Assembly (NCBI GenBank): GCA_902464495.1
Contig: CABQJK010000023.1
Location: forward strand, 1-29,587
Length of the DNA stretch: 29,587 nucleotides
Direction: 5' to 3'
Source: an uncultured Collinsella sp.
GTDB taxonomy: Bacteria; Actinomycetota; Coriobacteriia; Coriobacteriales; Coriobacteriaceae
Every line of letters begins with the position of its first letter. Within the stretch, counting starts at the first letter, position 1. Under the pieces are notes generated by a model that did not search any database, was not told the origin of the DNA, and saw only the letters and a program-made list of their open reading frames with translations. The position numbers and the translations under genes were made by a program. Of this stretch, positions 6,367 through 14,083 are shown in pieces.

Positions 6367-8919
6367 ATGCATATGCCGAGCAAAATCGAAAAGAAGCAAG
6401 CCGCCGCAAAGCTGCGCAAACCGCCGCGCGACTTCTCGTACACGCAGAACCGAGAGCTCAGCTGGCTACGCTTTGACAACCGCGTGCTCGACGAAGCCTT
6501 CGATGAGTCCGTGCCGCTGTTCGAGCGCCTAAAGTTCGTCTCGATCTTCGAGTCCAACCTCGACGAGTTCCTTATGGTCCGCGTGGGCGGCCTGTCCGAT
6601 CTGGCAGAGCTCAAAAAACAGCCTGTCGACAACAAGAGCAATATGACCGCCTCCGAACAGGTCGATGCCGTCATGGCCGAAATGCCCGGGCTCCTTACCC
6701 GATGGGAGTCCATCTTTAAGAGCATCGAGGGCAAGCTCGACGCCCTGGGCGTTCACCGCGCGCGTGTCGATTCGCTTACGCCCGAGGAGCGCACCTTTGT
6801 AACCCGCTACTTCCAGGCCTACGTGTCGCCGGTCATCTCACCGCTGGTGATTGACCCGCGCCATCCCTTCCCCAACCTGCGCAACGGCGCACTCTACCTG
6901 GCCTGCGGCCTGGACGGCGTCACCGACGAGGAAAGTCTGCTGGGCCTAATCGAGATTCCCGCCTCGATGAACCGCGTGGTCGAGATCCCCTCGTCCGCCG
7001 GCACCTACTCCTACATTCTGCTCGAGGACGTCATCCTCGCCTGCCTGGACAGCTGCTTTGGCTCCTATAAGCCGCTCGACCGCGCGCTCATCCGCGTCAC
7101 CCGCAACGCCGACATCGATCCGGACGGCGAGGGCGTCGAGGAGGAAGAGGATTACCGTCAGCACATGAAGCGCATCCTCAAGAAACGCTTGCGCCTGCAG
7201 CCGGTGGTGCTCGCGGTCTCGGGGTCGCTCGAGAAGGCGACGCTCAAGACCATCCGCAAGGCGCTCGAGCTTTCGCGCCGCTCTGTCTTTACCTGCGATA
7301 TCCCGCTCGACCTAGGCTACGTCTTTGGCATTGAGGGCAAGATTCCCGAGCACCTGCGCAACGAGCTGCTCTTTACGCCGTTTAAGCCGCAGCCCAACCC
7401 CACTATCGATATGACCCGCTCCATCCGCGAGCAGGTACTTCAGCACGACAAGCTGCTCTTTTATCCCTATGAGGCCATGAACCCCTTCCTGGATCTGGTG
7501 CACGAGGCCGCCTACGACCCCGAGTGCATCTCACTGCGCATCACGCTCTACCGCGTGGCCAAGCAGAGCCGCCTGTGCGAGTCGCTGATCGATGCCGCCG
7601 AGAACGGCAAAGAGGTCACGGTGCTCATGGAGCTCCGCGCGCGCTTTGACGAGCAGAACAACATCGAGTGGGCCGAGCGCCTGGAAGAGGCCGGCTGCAC
7701 CGTCATCTACGGCTCCGAGGGCTTTAAGTGCCACTCCAAGATCTGCCAGCTCACCTATCGCGAGGGCATGGCGCTAACGCGCCTGACGCTGCTGGGCACC
7801 GGCAACTTTAACGAGAAGACGGCCAAACTCTACAGCGACTTTATGCTCATGACCGCTCACCCCGGCATCGGCGAGGACGCCAACCTGTTCTTCCGCAACC
7901 TGTCGCTGGGCAACCTGCGCGGCGATTACCGCTTCCTGGGCGTGGCGCCCGTCGGCCTCAAGCCGCTCATCATGCGCGGTCTGGACCGCGAGATTCAGCG
8001 CGCCCTTGCCGGCGAGCCCGCCCGTGTGTTCTTTAAGCTCAACTCGCTCACCGACCGCGAGGTCATCGACAAGATCGCCGAGGCATCGTGCGCAGGAGTC
8101 CGCGTGGACATGATCATCCGCGGCATCTCGTGCCTCAAGCCCGGAGTTCCGGGCAAGACCGAGAACGTGCACGTCCGCTCCATCGTCGGACGCTTTTTGG
8201 AGCACGCCCGCGTGTACGCCTTTGGCGTGGACTCGGACATGATCTATCTGAGCTCGGCAGACATGATGACGCGCAACACCGAGCACCGCGTGGAGATCGC
8301 CTTCCCCGTGCTCGACCCCACCTGCCGCGCCCTGGTACACGAGTACATGGGCATGCAGCTGCGCGACAACGTGAAGGCCCGCAGCCTGACGAGCGACGGC
8401 ACCTGGGTTCCCGTGGAGCGCAAGGAAGACGAGAAGCCCTTCAACTCGCAAGAGGCCCTGCTGGAGCGCGCCTATCGCAACGCCGAGGCCGCCGCGCAGC
8501 AGCGTGCGCAGGAGAAGGAACGTGTGGCCGAGGAAGCTATTCAGGCTGGGCACGAAGCAATTATCGAGCCTGCTTCCGAGCCGGAAGCTGCCGTCGCCTC
8601 CCCCGCGGCAGAGCCCGAGCCCGTTGCTGAGCCGCAGACTACGGTGGAAGCTGCGCCGGAGCCCGAACCCGCTCCTGCCCCCGAGCCGCAGCCAGCAGCG
8701 CCCGAGGTCCAGAAGGTCCAGGCGACCGTCATTGAGCCCGAGCCCGCACCTCAGCCCGAGCCGAAGGCGGCTAATCCCGCACCCGAGACGAGCGCCCGTC
8801 GCGATAAGCCCGCCGGCAAGACCAAGGCCATCGAGCGCCATCGCCCCGGTCGTGTACGCATGGGCCTGGGCCTGATCGGCCTGGGTCTTAAGACGCTCAT
8901 TACCGGCAAGACGAAATAG
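6367..8919 (+). CDS. ppk1: Polyphosphate kinase 1 with a long Pro/Ala/Glu-rich tail
   Basis: Reversibly transfers the gamma phosphate of ATP to inorganic polyphosphate; membrane-associated in characterised bacteria. The N-terminal domain begins with NRELSWLRFDNRVL. The autophosphorylated histidine is in KCHSKIC (about H456 of 850) and the second catalytic histidine in GRFLEHARVY (about H613). The catalytic core ends near residue 695, as in ordinary PPK1 proteins of about 700 residues. The remaining 150 residues are unusual: an Ala/Glu-rich helical stretch, roughly 70 residues of Pro-Glu-Ala repeats (about 735-807), a basic segment, and a Gly/Leu-rich end (RMGLGLIGLGLKTL). The start at 6367 is chosen from the promoter position; a second ATG at 6373 is equally possible. 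Confidence 0.95.
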   Translation: MHMPSKIEKKQAAAKLRKPPRDFSYTQNRELSWLRFDNRVLDEAFDESVPLFERLKFVSIFESNLDEFLMVRVGGLSDLAELKKQPVDNKSNMTASEQVDAVMAEMPGLLTRWESIFKSIEGKLDALGVHRARVDSLTPEERTFVTRYFQAYVSPVISPLVIDPRHPFPNLRNGALYLACGLDGVTDEESLLGLIEIPASMNRVVEIPSSAGTYSYILLEDVILACLDSCFGSYKPLDRALIRVTRNADIDPDGEGVEEEEDYRQHMKRILKKRLRLQPVVLAVSGSLEKATLKTIRKALELSRRSVFTCDIPLDLGYVFGIEGKIPEHLRNELLFTPFKPQPNPTIDMTRSIREQVLQHDKLLFYPYEAMNPFLDLVHEAAYDPECISLRITLYRVAKQSRLCESLIDAAENGKEVTVLMELRARFDEQNNIEWAERLEEAGCTVIYGSEGFKCHSKICQLTYREGMALTRLTLLGTGNFNEKTAKLYSDFMLMTAHPGIGEDANLFFRNLSLGNLRGDYRFLGVAPVGLKPLIMRGLDREIQRALAGEPARVFFKLNSLTDREVIDKIAEASCAGVRVDMIIRGISCLKPGVPGKTENVHVRSIVGRFLEHARVYAFGVDSDMIYLSSADMMTRNTEHRVEIAFPVLDPTCRALVHEYMGMQLRDNVKARSLTSDGTWVPVERKEDEKPFNSQEALLERAYRNAEAAAQQRAQEKERVAEEAIQAGHEAIIEPASEPEAAVASPAAEPEPVAEPQTTVEAAPEPEPAPAPEPQPAAPEVQKVQATVIEPEPAPQPEPKAANPAPETSARRDKPAGKTKAIERHRPGRVRMGLGLIGLGLKTLITGKTK

Positions 8920-8942
8920 TCGTTTGTAGAAGCAGTTTGTAG

Positions 8943-8986
8943 AAGCGCCCCGCATTTGAGGAAAGCCTCGGATGCGGGGCGCTTTT
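8943..8986 (+). terminator. Intrinsic terminator after ppk1
   Basis: AAGCGCCCCGCAT pairs with ATGCGGGGCGCTT around a loop that itself can pair (GAGG with CCTC), followed by TTTT. It starts 24 bp past the ppk1 stop. Confidence 0.88.
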
Positions 8987-9032
8987 CCCTGCTACCATGG
9001 TGCGAACAACAACACGAATGACAGGCAGGGAT

Positions 9033-10346
9033 ATGAAGCTCACTATAGAATCGATGACCTACGGCGCCGATGGGCTGGCGCACGCCGACAACGGCAAGGC
9101 CGTCTTTGTGCAGGGCGCCGTGGCAGGCGACACCGTCGAGGCCGAGGTCGTACAGGACGGCAAGTCGTTCATGCGCGCCCGCATGACCGAGATTCTGGAG
9201 CCGAGCCCCGATCGCATTCAGCCCCCCTGCCCCTTCGTTGGCATCTGCGGCGGTTGTTCGTGGGGCAATCTCTCACGCACGGCACAGCTCGCCGCCAAGG
9301 AGCAAAACCTGCGCTCCACGCTCGAGCGCATCGGCAAGTTCGCTCCTGAGCAGGTCGATAAGTTGGTACAGCCCATCTGCCACACCAAGGACGACTGGGG
9401 CTACCGCAATAAAATCGAGCTCGAACCGACCGTCGTCAACGGTCGCGTGCGCCTTGGCATGCACGGTGTCGACCCCAGCAAAATCGTGACCGTCGATGCG
9501 TGCCCGCTGTTCGATAAGCGCTTCCCGAAGGCGCTCAAATCGGTCGTCGGCGCACTCAACTATCTAAGCGGCAGCCATGACTTGGGGCTCGAACGCGTGG
9601 GCATTCGCGCATCGCGCCGCACCAAGGCGCTCGAGGTCGCACTCTGGACGCCTACGGGCTCTTTTCCGCGCTCGCAGGTCTCCCGCGTGCTGGCGGACGC
9701 CGTTCATCCCACGAGCATCGTGCGCGTGATGAGCAGAGGCGAAAAGAAGGCCCGCCGTGTCTCCAAGGTCGAAATGCTCGCCGGCGAGGGCTCGTGGACC
9801 GAGAACATCGCCGAGGGCCAGATGCGCTTGTCTGCCCCGTCGTTTTTCCAAGTCAACACCAAGGGCGCCGAGATTTTGATTGATCTCGTTATGGACGCCC
9901 TCGACCCGCAGGAAGACGAGCTTGCCGTGGACCTGTACTGCGGCGCCGGAACCTTTACCCTGCCGCTCGCCCGCCGCTGCGACTTCGTCGCCGCCGTCGA
10001 GGCCTACGGCCCGGCCGTGCGCGACCTGCGCCGTAACCTGGAGATCAACAAGCTTGATAACGTCGACGTCATTGGCGGAGACGCGGTGCGCGAGTTCCCC
10101 GACCAGGATGCCGACGTCTTGGTGGTCGACCCGCCGCGCGCAGGCCTCGCCCCCGAGGCGATCGACCTTATCGCCAGCACGAGTGCTCGCGATGTCGCCT
10201 ACGTGAGCTGCGACCCGGCCACCCTGGCGCGCGATCTCAAACGCTTTGTCGAAGAAGGCACCTTCTCCCCCGTAAAGATCACGCCAGTCGACCTGTTCCC
10301 ACAAACCTTCCACTGCGAGACCGTCGTCCACCTTAGGCGCAACTAG
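9033..10346 (+). CDS. 23S rRNA m5U methyltransferase (RlmD/RlmCD-like, 4Fe-4S)
   Basis: A SAM-dependent RNA (uracil-5-)-methyltransferase of the TrmA/RumA family, 437 residues. An N-terminal TRAM-like domain (about 1-55) is followed by four cysteines expected to hold a 4Fe-4S cluster: C66, C72 and C75 in CPFVGICGGC, and C157 in DACPLF. The Rossmann domain has LYCGAGTFTLPLA and VVDPPRAG, and the catalytic cysteine is C393 in YVSCDPATLARD. The ATG at 8997 lies 36 bases upstream in frame, but 9033 has AGGGAT directly ahead and gives the normal family N-terminus. Gram-positive members often modify two 23S positions; which site is used here cannot be told from sequence. Confidence 0.92.
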   Translation: MKLTIESMTYGADGLAHADNGKAVFVQGAVAGDTVEAEVVQDGKSFMRARMTEILEPSPDRIQPPCPFVGICGGCSWGNLSRTAQLAAKEQNLRSTLERIGKFAPEQVDKLVQPICHTKDDWGYRNKIELEPTVVNGRVRLGMHGVDPSKIVTVDACPLFDKRFPKALKSVVGALNYLSGSHDLGLERVGIRASRRTKALEVALWTPTGSFPRSQVSRVLADAVHPTSIVRVMSRGEKKARRVSKVEMLAGEGSWTENIAEGQMRLSAPSFFQVNTKGAEILIDLVMDALDPQEDELAVDLYCGAGTFTLPLARRCDFVAAVEAYGPAVRDLRRNLEINKLDNVDVIGGDAVREFPDQDADVLVVDPPRAGLAPEAIDLIASTSARDVAYVSCDPATLARDLKRFVEEGTFSPVKITPVDLFPQTFHCETVVHLRRN

Positions 10347-10452
10347 CCACTTAATCATTGCTCAGGAAAATCATTGGGAAATCGAGCGTGGCAAGCGGAG
10401 GTCTTCGGGGTATAAGACGGCTAATTGTATGCCGCCTATGAAAGGAGCCCTC

Positions 10453-10995
10453 ATGCCCAGCGTTGCCGTTCTCGCCGCCGATGGCTTTGAAACTATTGAA
10501 TGCTTGACCATGGTCGATGTCATGCGTCGCGGCGGCGTGCGTGCCACGCTCGTCTCGATCATGCCCACGCGTGAGGTCGTAAGCTCGCTGCAGATCCCCG
10601 TGACCTGCGATGCGCTCTTTGATGAGATCAACTTTGACGAGTACGACTGCGTCGTGCTGCCCGGCGGCCTGCCCGGTGCCACCAACCTGCGCGCCGATCA
10701 GCGCGTCTGCGACGTGGTCTGCGAGTTCGCCGCGACCAAGCACGTTGCCGCCATCTGCGCCGCCCCGTTTATCCTGGGCGAGCTCGACCTACTCGAGGGG
10801 CGCCAGGCCACGTGCTTCCCTGGCTTTGAGAAAAGCTTCCCCGAAGGCGCCTATACCGGCGAGAAGGTTACGCAAGACGGCAACATCATCACCGCCAGCG
10901 GCATGGCCCAGTCGCTCCCCTTTGCGCTTGAGCTGCTGCGCACACTCGCCGGCGACAAGGCCGTCGAGAAGGTCGCCGAGGGCATTCAGCTATGA
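10453..10995 (+). CDS. DJ-1/PfpI-family protein (YajL/ThiJ-like)
   Basis: A 180-residue single-domain DJ-1 superfamily protein. It has the acidic residue of the active site in GFETIE near the N-terminus, VVLPGGLPG (about 68-76), and the nucleophile-elbow cysteine C102 in AAICAAPF. Characterised relatives act as chaperones, deglycases or glyoxalases, so the precise activity is open. The start at 10453 is set by AAAGGAG six bases ahead; the ATG at 10429 has none. A TATAAG at 10411-10416 is a possible -10. The stop TGA overlaps the maf start in ATGA, implying translational coupling. Confidence 0.92.
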   Translation: MPSVAVLAADGFETIECLTMVDVMRRGGVRATLVSIMPTREVVSSLQIPVTCDALFDEINFDEYDCVVLPGGLPGATNLRADQRVCDVVCEFAATKHVAAICAAPFILGELDLLEGRQATCFPGFEKSFPEGAYTGEKVTQDGNIITASGMAQSLPFALELLRTLAGDKAVEKVAEGIQL

Positions 10996-11573
10996 TTTTG
11001 GCTTCGCAATCACCGCGCCGCATCGAGTTGATGCGCGAGGCAGGCTATGACATTCGCGTGATTCCCGCAGATATCGACGAAACACCTTTTGATGGCGAGG
11101 CCCCGCTTACGCTCGTTGAACGCTTAGCACGCGCCAAAGCCGCCGCCGTTGCCGCCGAGCATGCCGAGCCCAACGAACTGACCGTCGCGGCCGATACTAT
11201 TGTTACCTTCGATGGCAAGATTCTGGGCAAGCCGGCAACCGAGGACGAGGCGCGCACCATGCTCCGCGAGCTTTCGGGCCGCACGCACCAGGTCGCAACC
11301 GGCGTCTGCATCGTTAAGGCAGGCGACACGGCCGCTCCGCATGCCGCCGAGAGCCTGTCGTTTGTCGATGTGACCGACGTGACGTTCTATGAGCTTACCG
11401 AAGAGCAGATCGAGCACTATGTTGCCTCCGGCGAACCCATGGACAAGGCCGGGGCCTACGGCATCCAAGGCACAGGCGGCCGCATGCTTGTGCACGATAT
11501 TTCGGGTGACTTCTACAACGTGGTGGGCTTGCCCATCGCTCGCGTCGCACGCGCGATTCAAAAACTCTCGTAA
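10992..11573 (+). CDS. maf: Maf-family nucleoside triphosphate pyrophosphatase
   Basis: Hydrolyses dTTP/UTP and modified pyrimidine triphosphates to monophosphates (house-cleaning, linked to septum control in Bacillus). The 193-residue product has the motifs in order: ASQSPRR (4-10), AADTIV, ILGKPATEDEA, GRTHQVATGV, and DKAGAYGIQG near residue 150. These match the YhdE (dTTP/UTP) subgroup rather than the YceF (m7GTP) subgroup. It overlaps the DJ-1 gene by four bases, so the two are one operon. A hairpin terminator follows 8 bp after the stop. Confidence 0.95.
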   Translation: MILASQSPRRIELMREAGYDIRVIPADIDETPFDGEAPLTLVERLARAKAAAVAAEHAEPNELTVAADTIVTFDGKILGKPATEDEARTMLRELSGRTHQVATGVCIVKAGDTAAPHAAESLSFVDVTDVTFYELTEEQIEHYVASGEPMDKAGAYGIQGTGGRMLVHDISGDFYNVVGLPIARVARAIQKLS

Positions 11574-11581
11574 TTGCATCT

Positions 11582-11614
11582 GGCGCTGGTTATCCCCCAG
11601 CGCCTACAATTTTG
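11582..11614 (+). terminator. Terminator after maf
   Basis: GGCGCTGG (11582-11589) pairs with CCAGCGCC (11597-11604), followed by TACAATTTT. The U-tract is imperfect. A second small hairpin, CCGGGC/GCCCGG (11635-11651), lies just ahead of the next ribosome site. Confidence 0.6.
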
Positions 11615-11673
11615 CCGTACCGTACGGATCCCGACCGGGCATAAGGCCCGGCGGAAAACCGATAGGAGAAAAC

Positions 11674-12675
11674 ATGGACACACTGCTCGAAGCCATCGAT
11701 GTTTGCAATGTCGATGGCTTTTGCTTTGGCAACTATACGGACGAGGAGGCTGGCACCGGCTGCACCGTAATCGTGGCGCCCGGGGGTGCCACCGGCGGCG
11801 TTGACGTTCGCGGCGGTGCTCCAGCATCGCGCGAAACCGACCTGCTGCGACCCGAGAACACCGTCGACAAGGTTCACGCCGTCTGCCTTTCGGGCGGATC
11901 GGCCTTTGGCCTCGAGGCTGCAAGCGGCGTCGCTCGCGAACTCGAGAGCCGCGGCATTGGTCTGCCCGTCGGCCCCACGCAGGTGCCCATCGTGTGCTCC
12001 AGCTGTATCTTCGACCTTGCCTTTGGCGACCCCACCGTACGCCCCGACATAGAGGCCGGCATCGCCGCCGTGCGCGAGGCACTCGACAACACCCCCACCA
12101 CGCTCGAGCAAGGCAATGTGGGCGCCGGCACCGGTGCCACCGTAGGTAAGCTCATGGGCCCTGCCACCTGCATGAAGGCCGGCCTTGGCACTGCCGCCGT
12201 AGCGCTCGGTCCCGTTAAGGTAGGCGCCGTGGTTTCGGTCAACGCCTGCGGCAACGTTGTCGACCCCCTCACCGGCGAGTGGGTCGCCGGCATGCGCGCC
12301 TCAGCCGATAGCGACCAGATCGTCGATATGGAACTCGCAGCCTTTGCCGCCGCCGGATCCATGCAGATGCCGCTCGACCGCACCAACACCACCATCAGCT
12401 GCATCGTCACCAACGTGGAACTCACTAAGGCACAAGCCACCAAGGTCTCTCAGATGGCCGCAGACGCCTACGCACACGCCATCCGTCCCACGCACACCAC
12501 CAACGACGGCGACACCATCTACACCCTCGCCAGCGGCAAACTGGGCGCCCAGGCAAGCGCCGCCGTTCCCCTAGACCTGCTGGGCATGCTCGCCGTAAGG
12601 GCTTTGCAAACCGCCATCGTAAACGGAGCCAAAACCGCCAAAACCTCCCACGGCATCCCCGGCGCCGCAAAGTAA
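11674..12675 (+). CDS. P1-family (DmpA/S58-type) peptidase
   Basis: An Ntn-fold, self-processing aminopeptidase of the DmpA/BapA family, usually active on small or beta-amino-acid peptides; 333 residues. Visible family blocks are LSGGSAFGLEAASGV (72-86), NVGAGTGATVGK (148-159), and the autoprocessing site in RTNTTISCIVTN, where Asn238-Thr239-Thr240 marks the new N-terminal nucleophile. RPTHTTNDGDTIYTLASG near the C-terminus is also characteristic. The open frame extends upstream through maf, but the ATG at 11674 follows ATAGGAG and is the real start. No signal peptide is seen, so it is probably cytoplasmic. A nested palindrome begins 13 bp after its stop codon. Physiological substrate unknown. 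Confidence 0.9.
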   Translation: MDTLLEAIDVCNVDGFCFGNYTDEEAGTGCTVIVAPGGATGGVDVRGGAPASRETDLLRPENTVDKVHAVCLSGGSAFGLEAASGVARELESRGIGLPVGPTQVPIVCSSCIFDLAFGDPTVRPDIEAGIAAVREALDNTPTTLEQGNVGAGTGATVGKLMGPATCMKAGLGTAAVALGPVKVGAVVSVNACGNVVDPLTGEWVAGMRASADSDQIVDMELAAFAAAGSMQMPLDRTNTTISCIVTNVELTKAQATKVSQMAADAYAHAIRPTHTTNDGDTIYTLASGKLGAQASAAVPLDLLGMLAVRALQTAIVNGAKTAKTSHGIPGAAK

Positions 12676-12687
12676 TCTCACTCGACC

Positions 12688-12816
12688 GTCGGTCGGAGGC
12701 GGGCGGGCATTACGTTTGCTGCTCTACAGTCCTATGCAAGACGAAGGCCACATTAAGTGGCCTTCTTTGCATGCGGAACTCGCGACAAACGTAATGCCCG
12801 CCCGCCTCCGACCGAC
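12688..12816 (+). repeat. Nested palindromic element A
   Basis: A 129-bp element 13 bp behind the P1 peptidase. The outer arms, 12688-12718 and 12786-12816, are perfectly complementary over 31 bp (from GTCGGTCGG to TTACGTTTG). Inside are ACAGTCCT (12726-12733), ATGCAA (12734-12739) pairing with TTGCAT (12767-12772), a 9-bp stem GAAGGCCAC/GTGGCCTTC (12743-12751, 12757-12765) with loop ATTAA, and TGCGGAACT (12772-12780). AGTCC and GGAACT can also pair with one bulge, so the whole forms a long interrupted hairpin. The inner stem followed by TTCTTT resembles a terminator; the outer arms end in no U-tract. The core reads in the direction of the upstream gene. Confidence 0.9.
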
Positions 12817-12839
12817 TTCCAATCTAATTCTTTTCAGCC

Positions 12840-12884
12840 CAGGCCCCTGTGTACCGCGCGTCGAAGATCTTCAAATTCAAATAA
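12840..12884 (+). pseudogene. Relic of a glycosyltransferase C-terminus
   Basis: Reading from 12840, the plus strand encodes QAPVYRASKIFKFK followed by a stop at 12882-12884. The intact glycosyltransferase on the opposite strand ends LYRLASKIFKFN and stop. Seventeen consecutive bases, AAGATCTTCAAATTCAA (12864-12880), are the exact reverse complement of 13056-13072, and similarity continues upstream with a 3-base gap. Only about 14 codons remain, bounded by palindromic elements A and B. This looks like the end of a second, lost glycosyltransferase gene in the opposite orientation. Confidence 0.6.
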
Positions 12885-12909
12885 CCTGACAATCGATTCT
12901 TATAGCAGA

Positions 12910-13019
12910 GGCCCCTTGGCCTTTAGTTTGTTACAAGTTCCGCACGAGCCGGAAAGCACTTAATGTGCTTTCCGTGCGAGCAGGACTGTTCGCAGTAGCA
13001 AACTAAAGGCCAAGGGGCC
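12910..13019 (-). repeat. Nested palindromic element B
   Basis: A 110-bp element with perfect 21-bp outer arms (12910-12930, 12999-13019; GGCCCCTTGGCC to TAGTTTG). Read on the minus strand it carries the core of element A: ACAGTCCT (12982-12989), an inner stem GGAAAGCAC/GTGCTTTCC (12951-12973), CACATTAAGTG across the loop, and TGCGGAACT (12936-12944). The innermost arm sequence GTTTG followed by CT, and the ACAAAC on the other side, are also shared with A. Outer arm sequence otherwise differs. It lies 32 bp behind the glycosyltransferase stop and its core is oriented with that gene. Confidence 0.9.
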
Positions 13020-13051
13020 CAGTCAACCTATCAGCAGCGATTACTCAGCAG

Positions 13052-14083
13052 CTAGTTGAATTTGAAGATCTTTGAGGCAAGACGGTATAGGCCGAGTGTG
13101 GTTTTGTCGCCAGCGCGGCCACGCAGATTGGTAAAGAAGCCGACCACGCCGTAGCGAGCACGACGATACATGCGCTCGTCGTAGGCCTTTAAATCGCTCC
13201 ATAGCGTCTTCAGACGCTCATCGGCACAATCCTCGTCGGAAAGCTTGGTGAGCACCGAGCAGATCGCCATCATCATGGTGAAGTAGCCCATCATGTACGA
13301 ACGCAGACGCGACGACTCGACATCGCTGTACAGGTGGTACGACTCCATCATGATACGCGTAACACGGAACTGCTGGTCCAGACGCTTGACCATCGTGGCC
13401 TCGTTGACGCTCTGGCCCTCGCGACCGATAAAGTAGCGATAGAGGTCGATGTCGGCGTAGTACATGGTCTTGCAACGCGGCAGCGGCACGTAGGCGTAGA
13501 TGTTGTCCACATAGAACGTGTGCGGCGGCATGGGAAGGTTGGACTCGCGCAGCACATCCGTGCGATAGCACAGGCTGTGCATGAGCAGATTCTGGTCCAG
13601 GCGGAAATGGCCGATCTGGTCCCAGGTAAAGATCTTTTTTCGAGGCAGGGCAAACTTGTAACCAATGGCCGTATGCGTACCCTCGTAAACCTTCTCGTAC
13701 ACGTAGTTCGAGATAAACAGGTCAACGCGCTGGTCGCGCTCTTCAAAGCCGCGCAGAATCGACAGCATGGTCGAAAGGGCAGCGCCGTCAAGCCAGTCGT
13801 CCGAGTCGACAACCTTGTAGTAGGTGCCCTGCGCCTCGCGCAGACCCGAAAGGACGGCAATACCGTGGCCGCCATTCTCCTGGTGCACCGCGCGGATGAT
13901 TCCAGGATAACGGGCCTCCCACTCGTCGGCCTTGGCGGCCGTCTCATCCTTGGAGCCGTCGTCCACCACGATAATCTCGATATCGGTGGCATAATTGCTC
14001 CCCTCCAAGATGGAGGTGATGCAATGGTCCATGTCCTTAGCGGCGTTATACGAGGGAATACCGAATGTTATGACTTTATGCAT
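13052..14083 (-). CDS. Family 2 glycosyltransferase
   Basis: A 343-residue inverting GT-A glycosyltransferase that uses a nucleotide sugar. FGIPSYNA starts the fold, VVDDGSKDET (about 39-48) binds the nucleotide, and VVDSDDWLDG (91-100) supplies the metal-binding acidic residues. No membrane-spanning segment is obvious. It begins inside the 3' end of glf (8-bp overlap), so the two are coupled. With UDP-galactopyranose mutase directly upstream, a galactofuranosyl or other envelope-glycan transferase is the natural guess, but donor and acceptor cannot be read from sequence. An in-frame ATG at 14101 is possible; 14083 gives the standard N-terminus. No strong ribosome site precedes either. Confidence 0.88.
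   Translation of the reverse strand: MHKVITFGIPSYNAAKDMDHCITSILEGSNYATDIEIIVVDDGSKDETAAKADEWEARYPGIIRAVHQENGGHGIAVLSGLREAQGTYYKVVDSDDWLDGAALSTMLSILRGFEERDQRVDLFISNYVYEKVYEGTHTAIGYKFALPRKKIFTWDQIGHFRLDQNLLMHSLCYRTDVLRESNLPMPPHTFYVDNIYAYVPLPRCKTMYYADIDLYRYFIGREGQSVNEATMVKRLDQQFRVTRIMMESYHLYSDVESSRLRSYMMGYFTMMMAICSVLTKLSDEDCADERLKTLWSDLKAYDERMYRRARYGVVGFFTNLRGRAGDKTTLGLYRLASKIFKFN

Noticed and set aside
8921..8948. Short direct repeat TTTGTAGAAGC behind ppk1
   Set aside because: Only two 11-base copies next to the terminator, with no flanking structure.
12688..13019. Integron attC sites or a CRISPR-like array
   Set aside because: The arms do not carry the GTTRRRY/RYYYAAC attC boxes, there is no integrase, and there are only two units in opposite orientation with no regular spacer.
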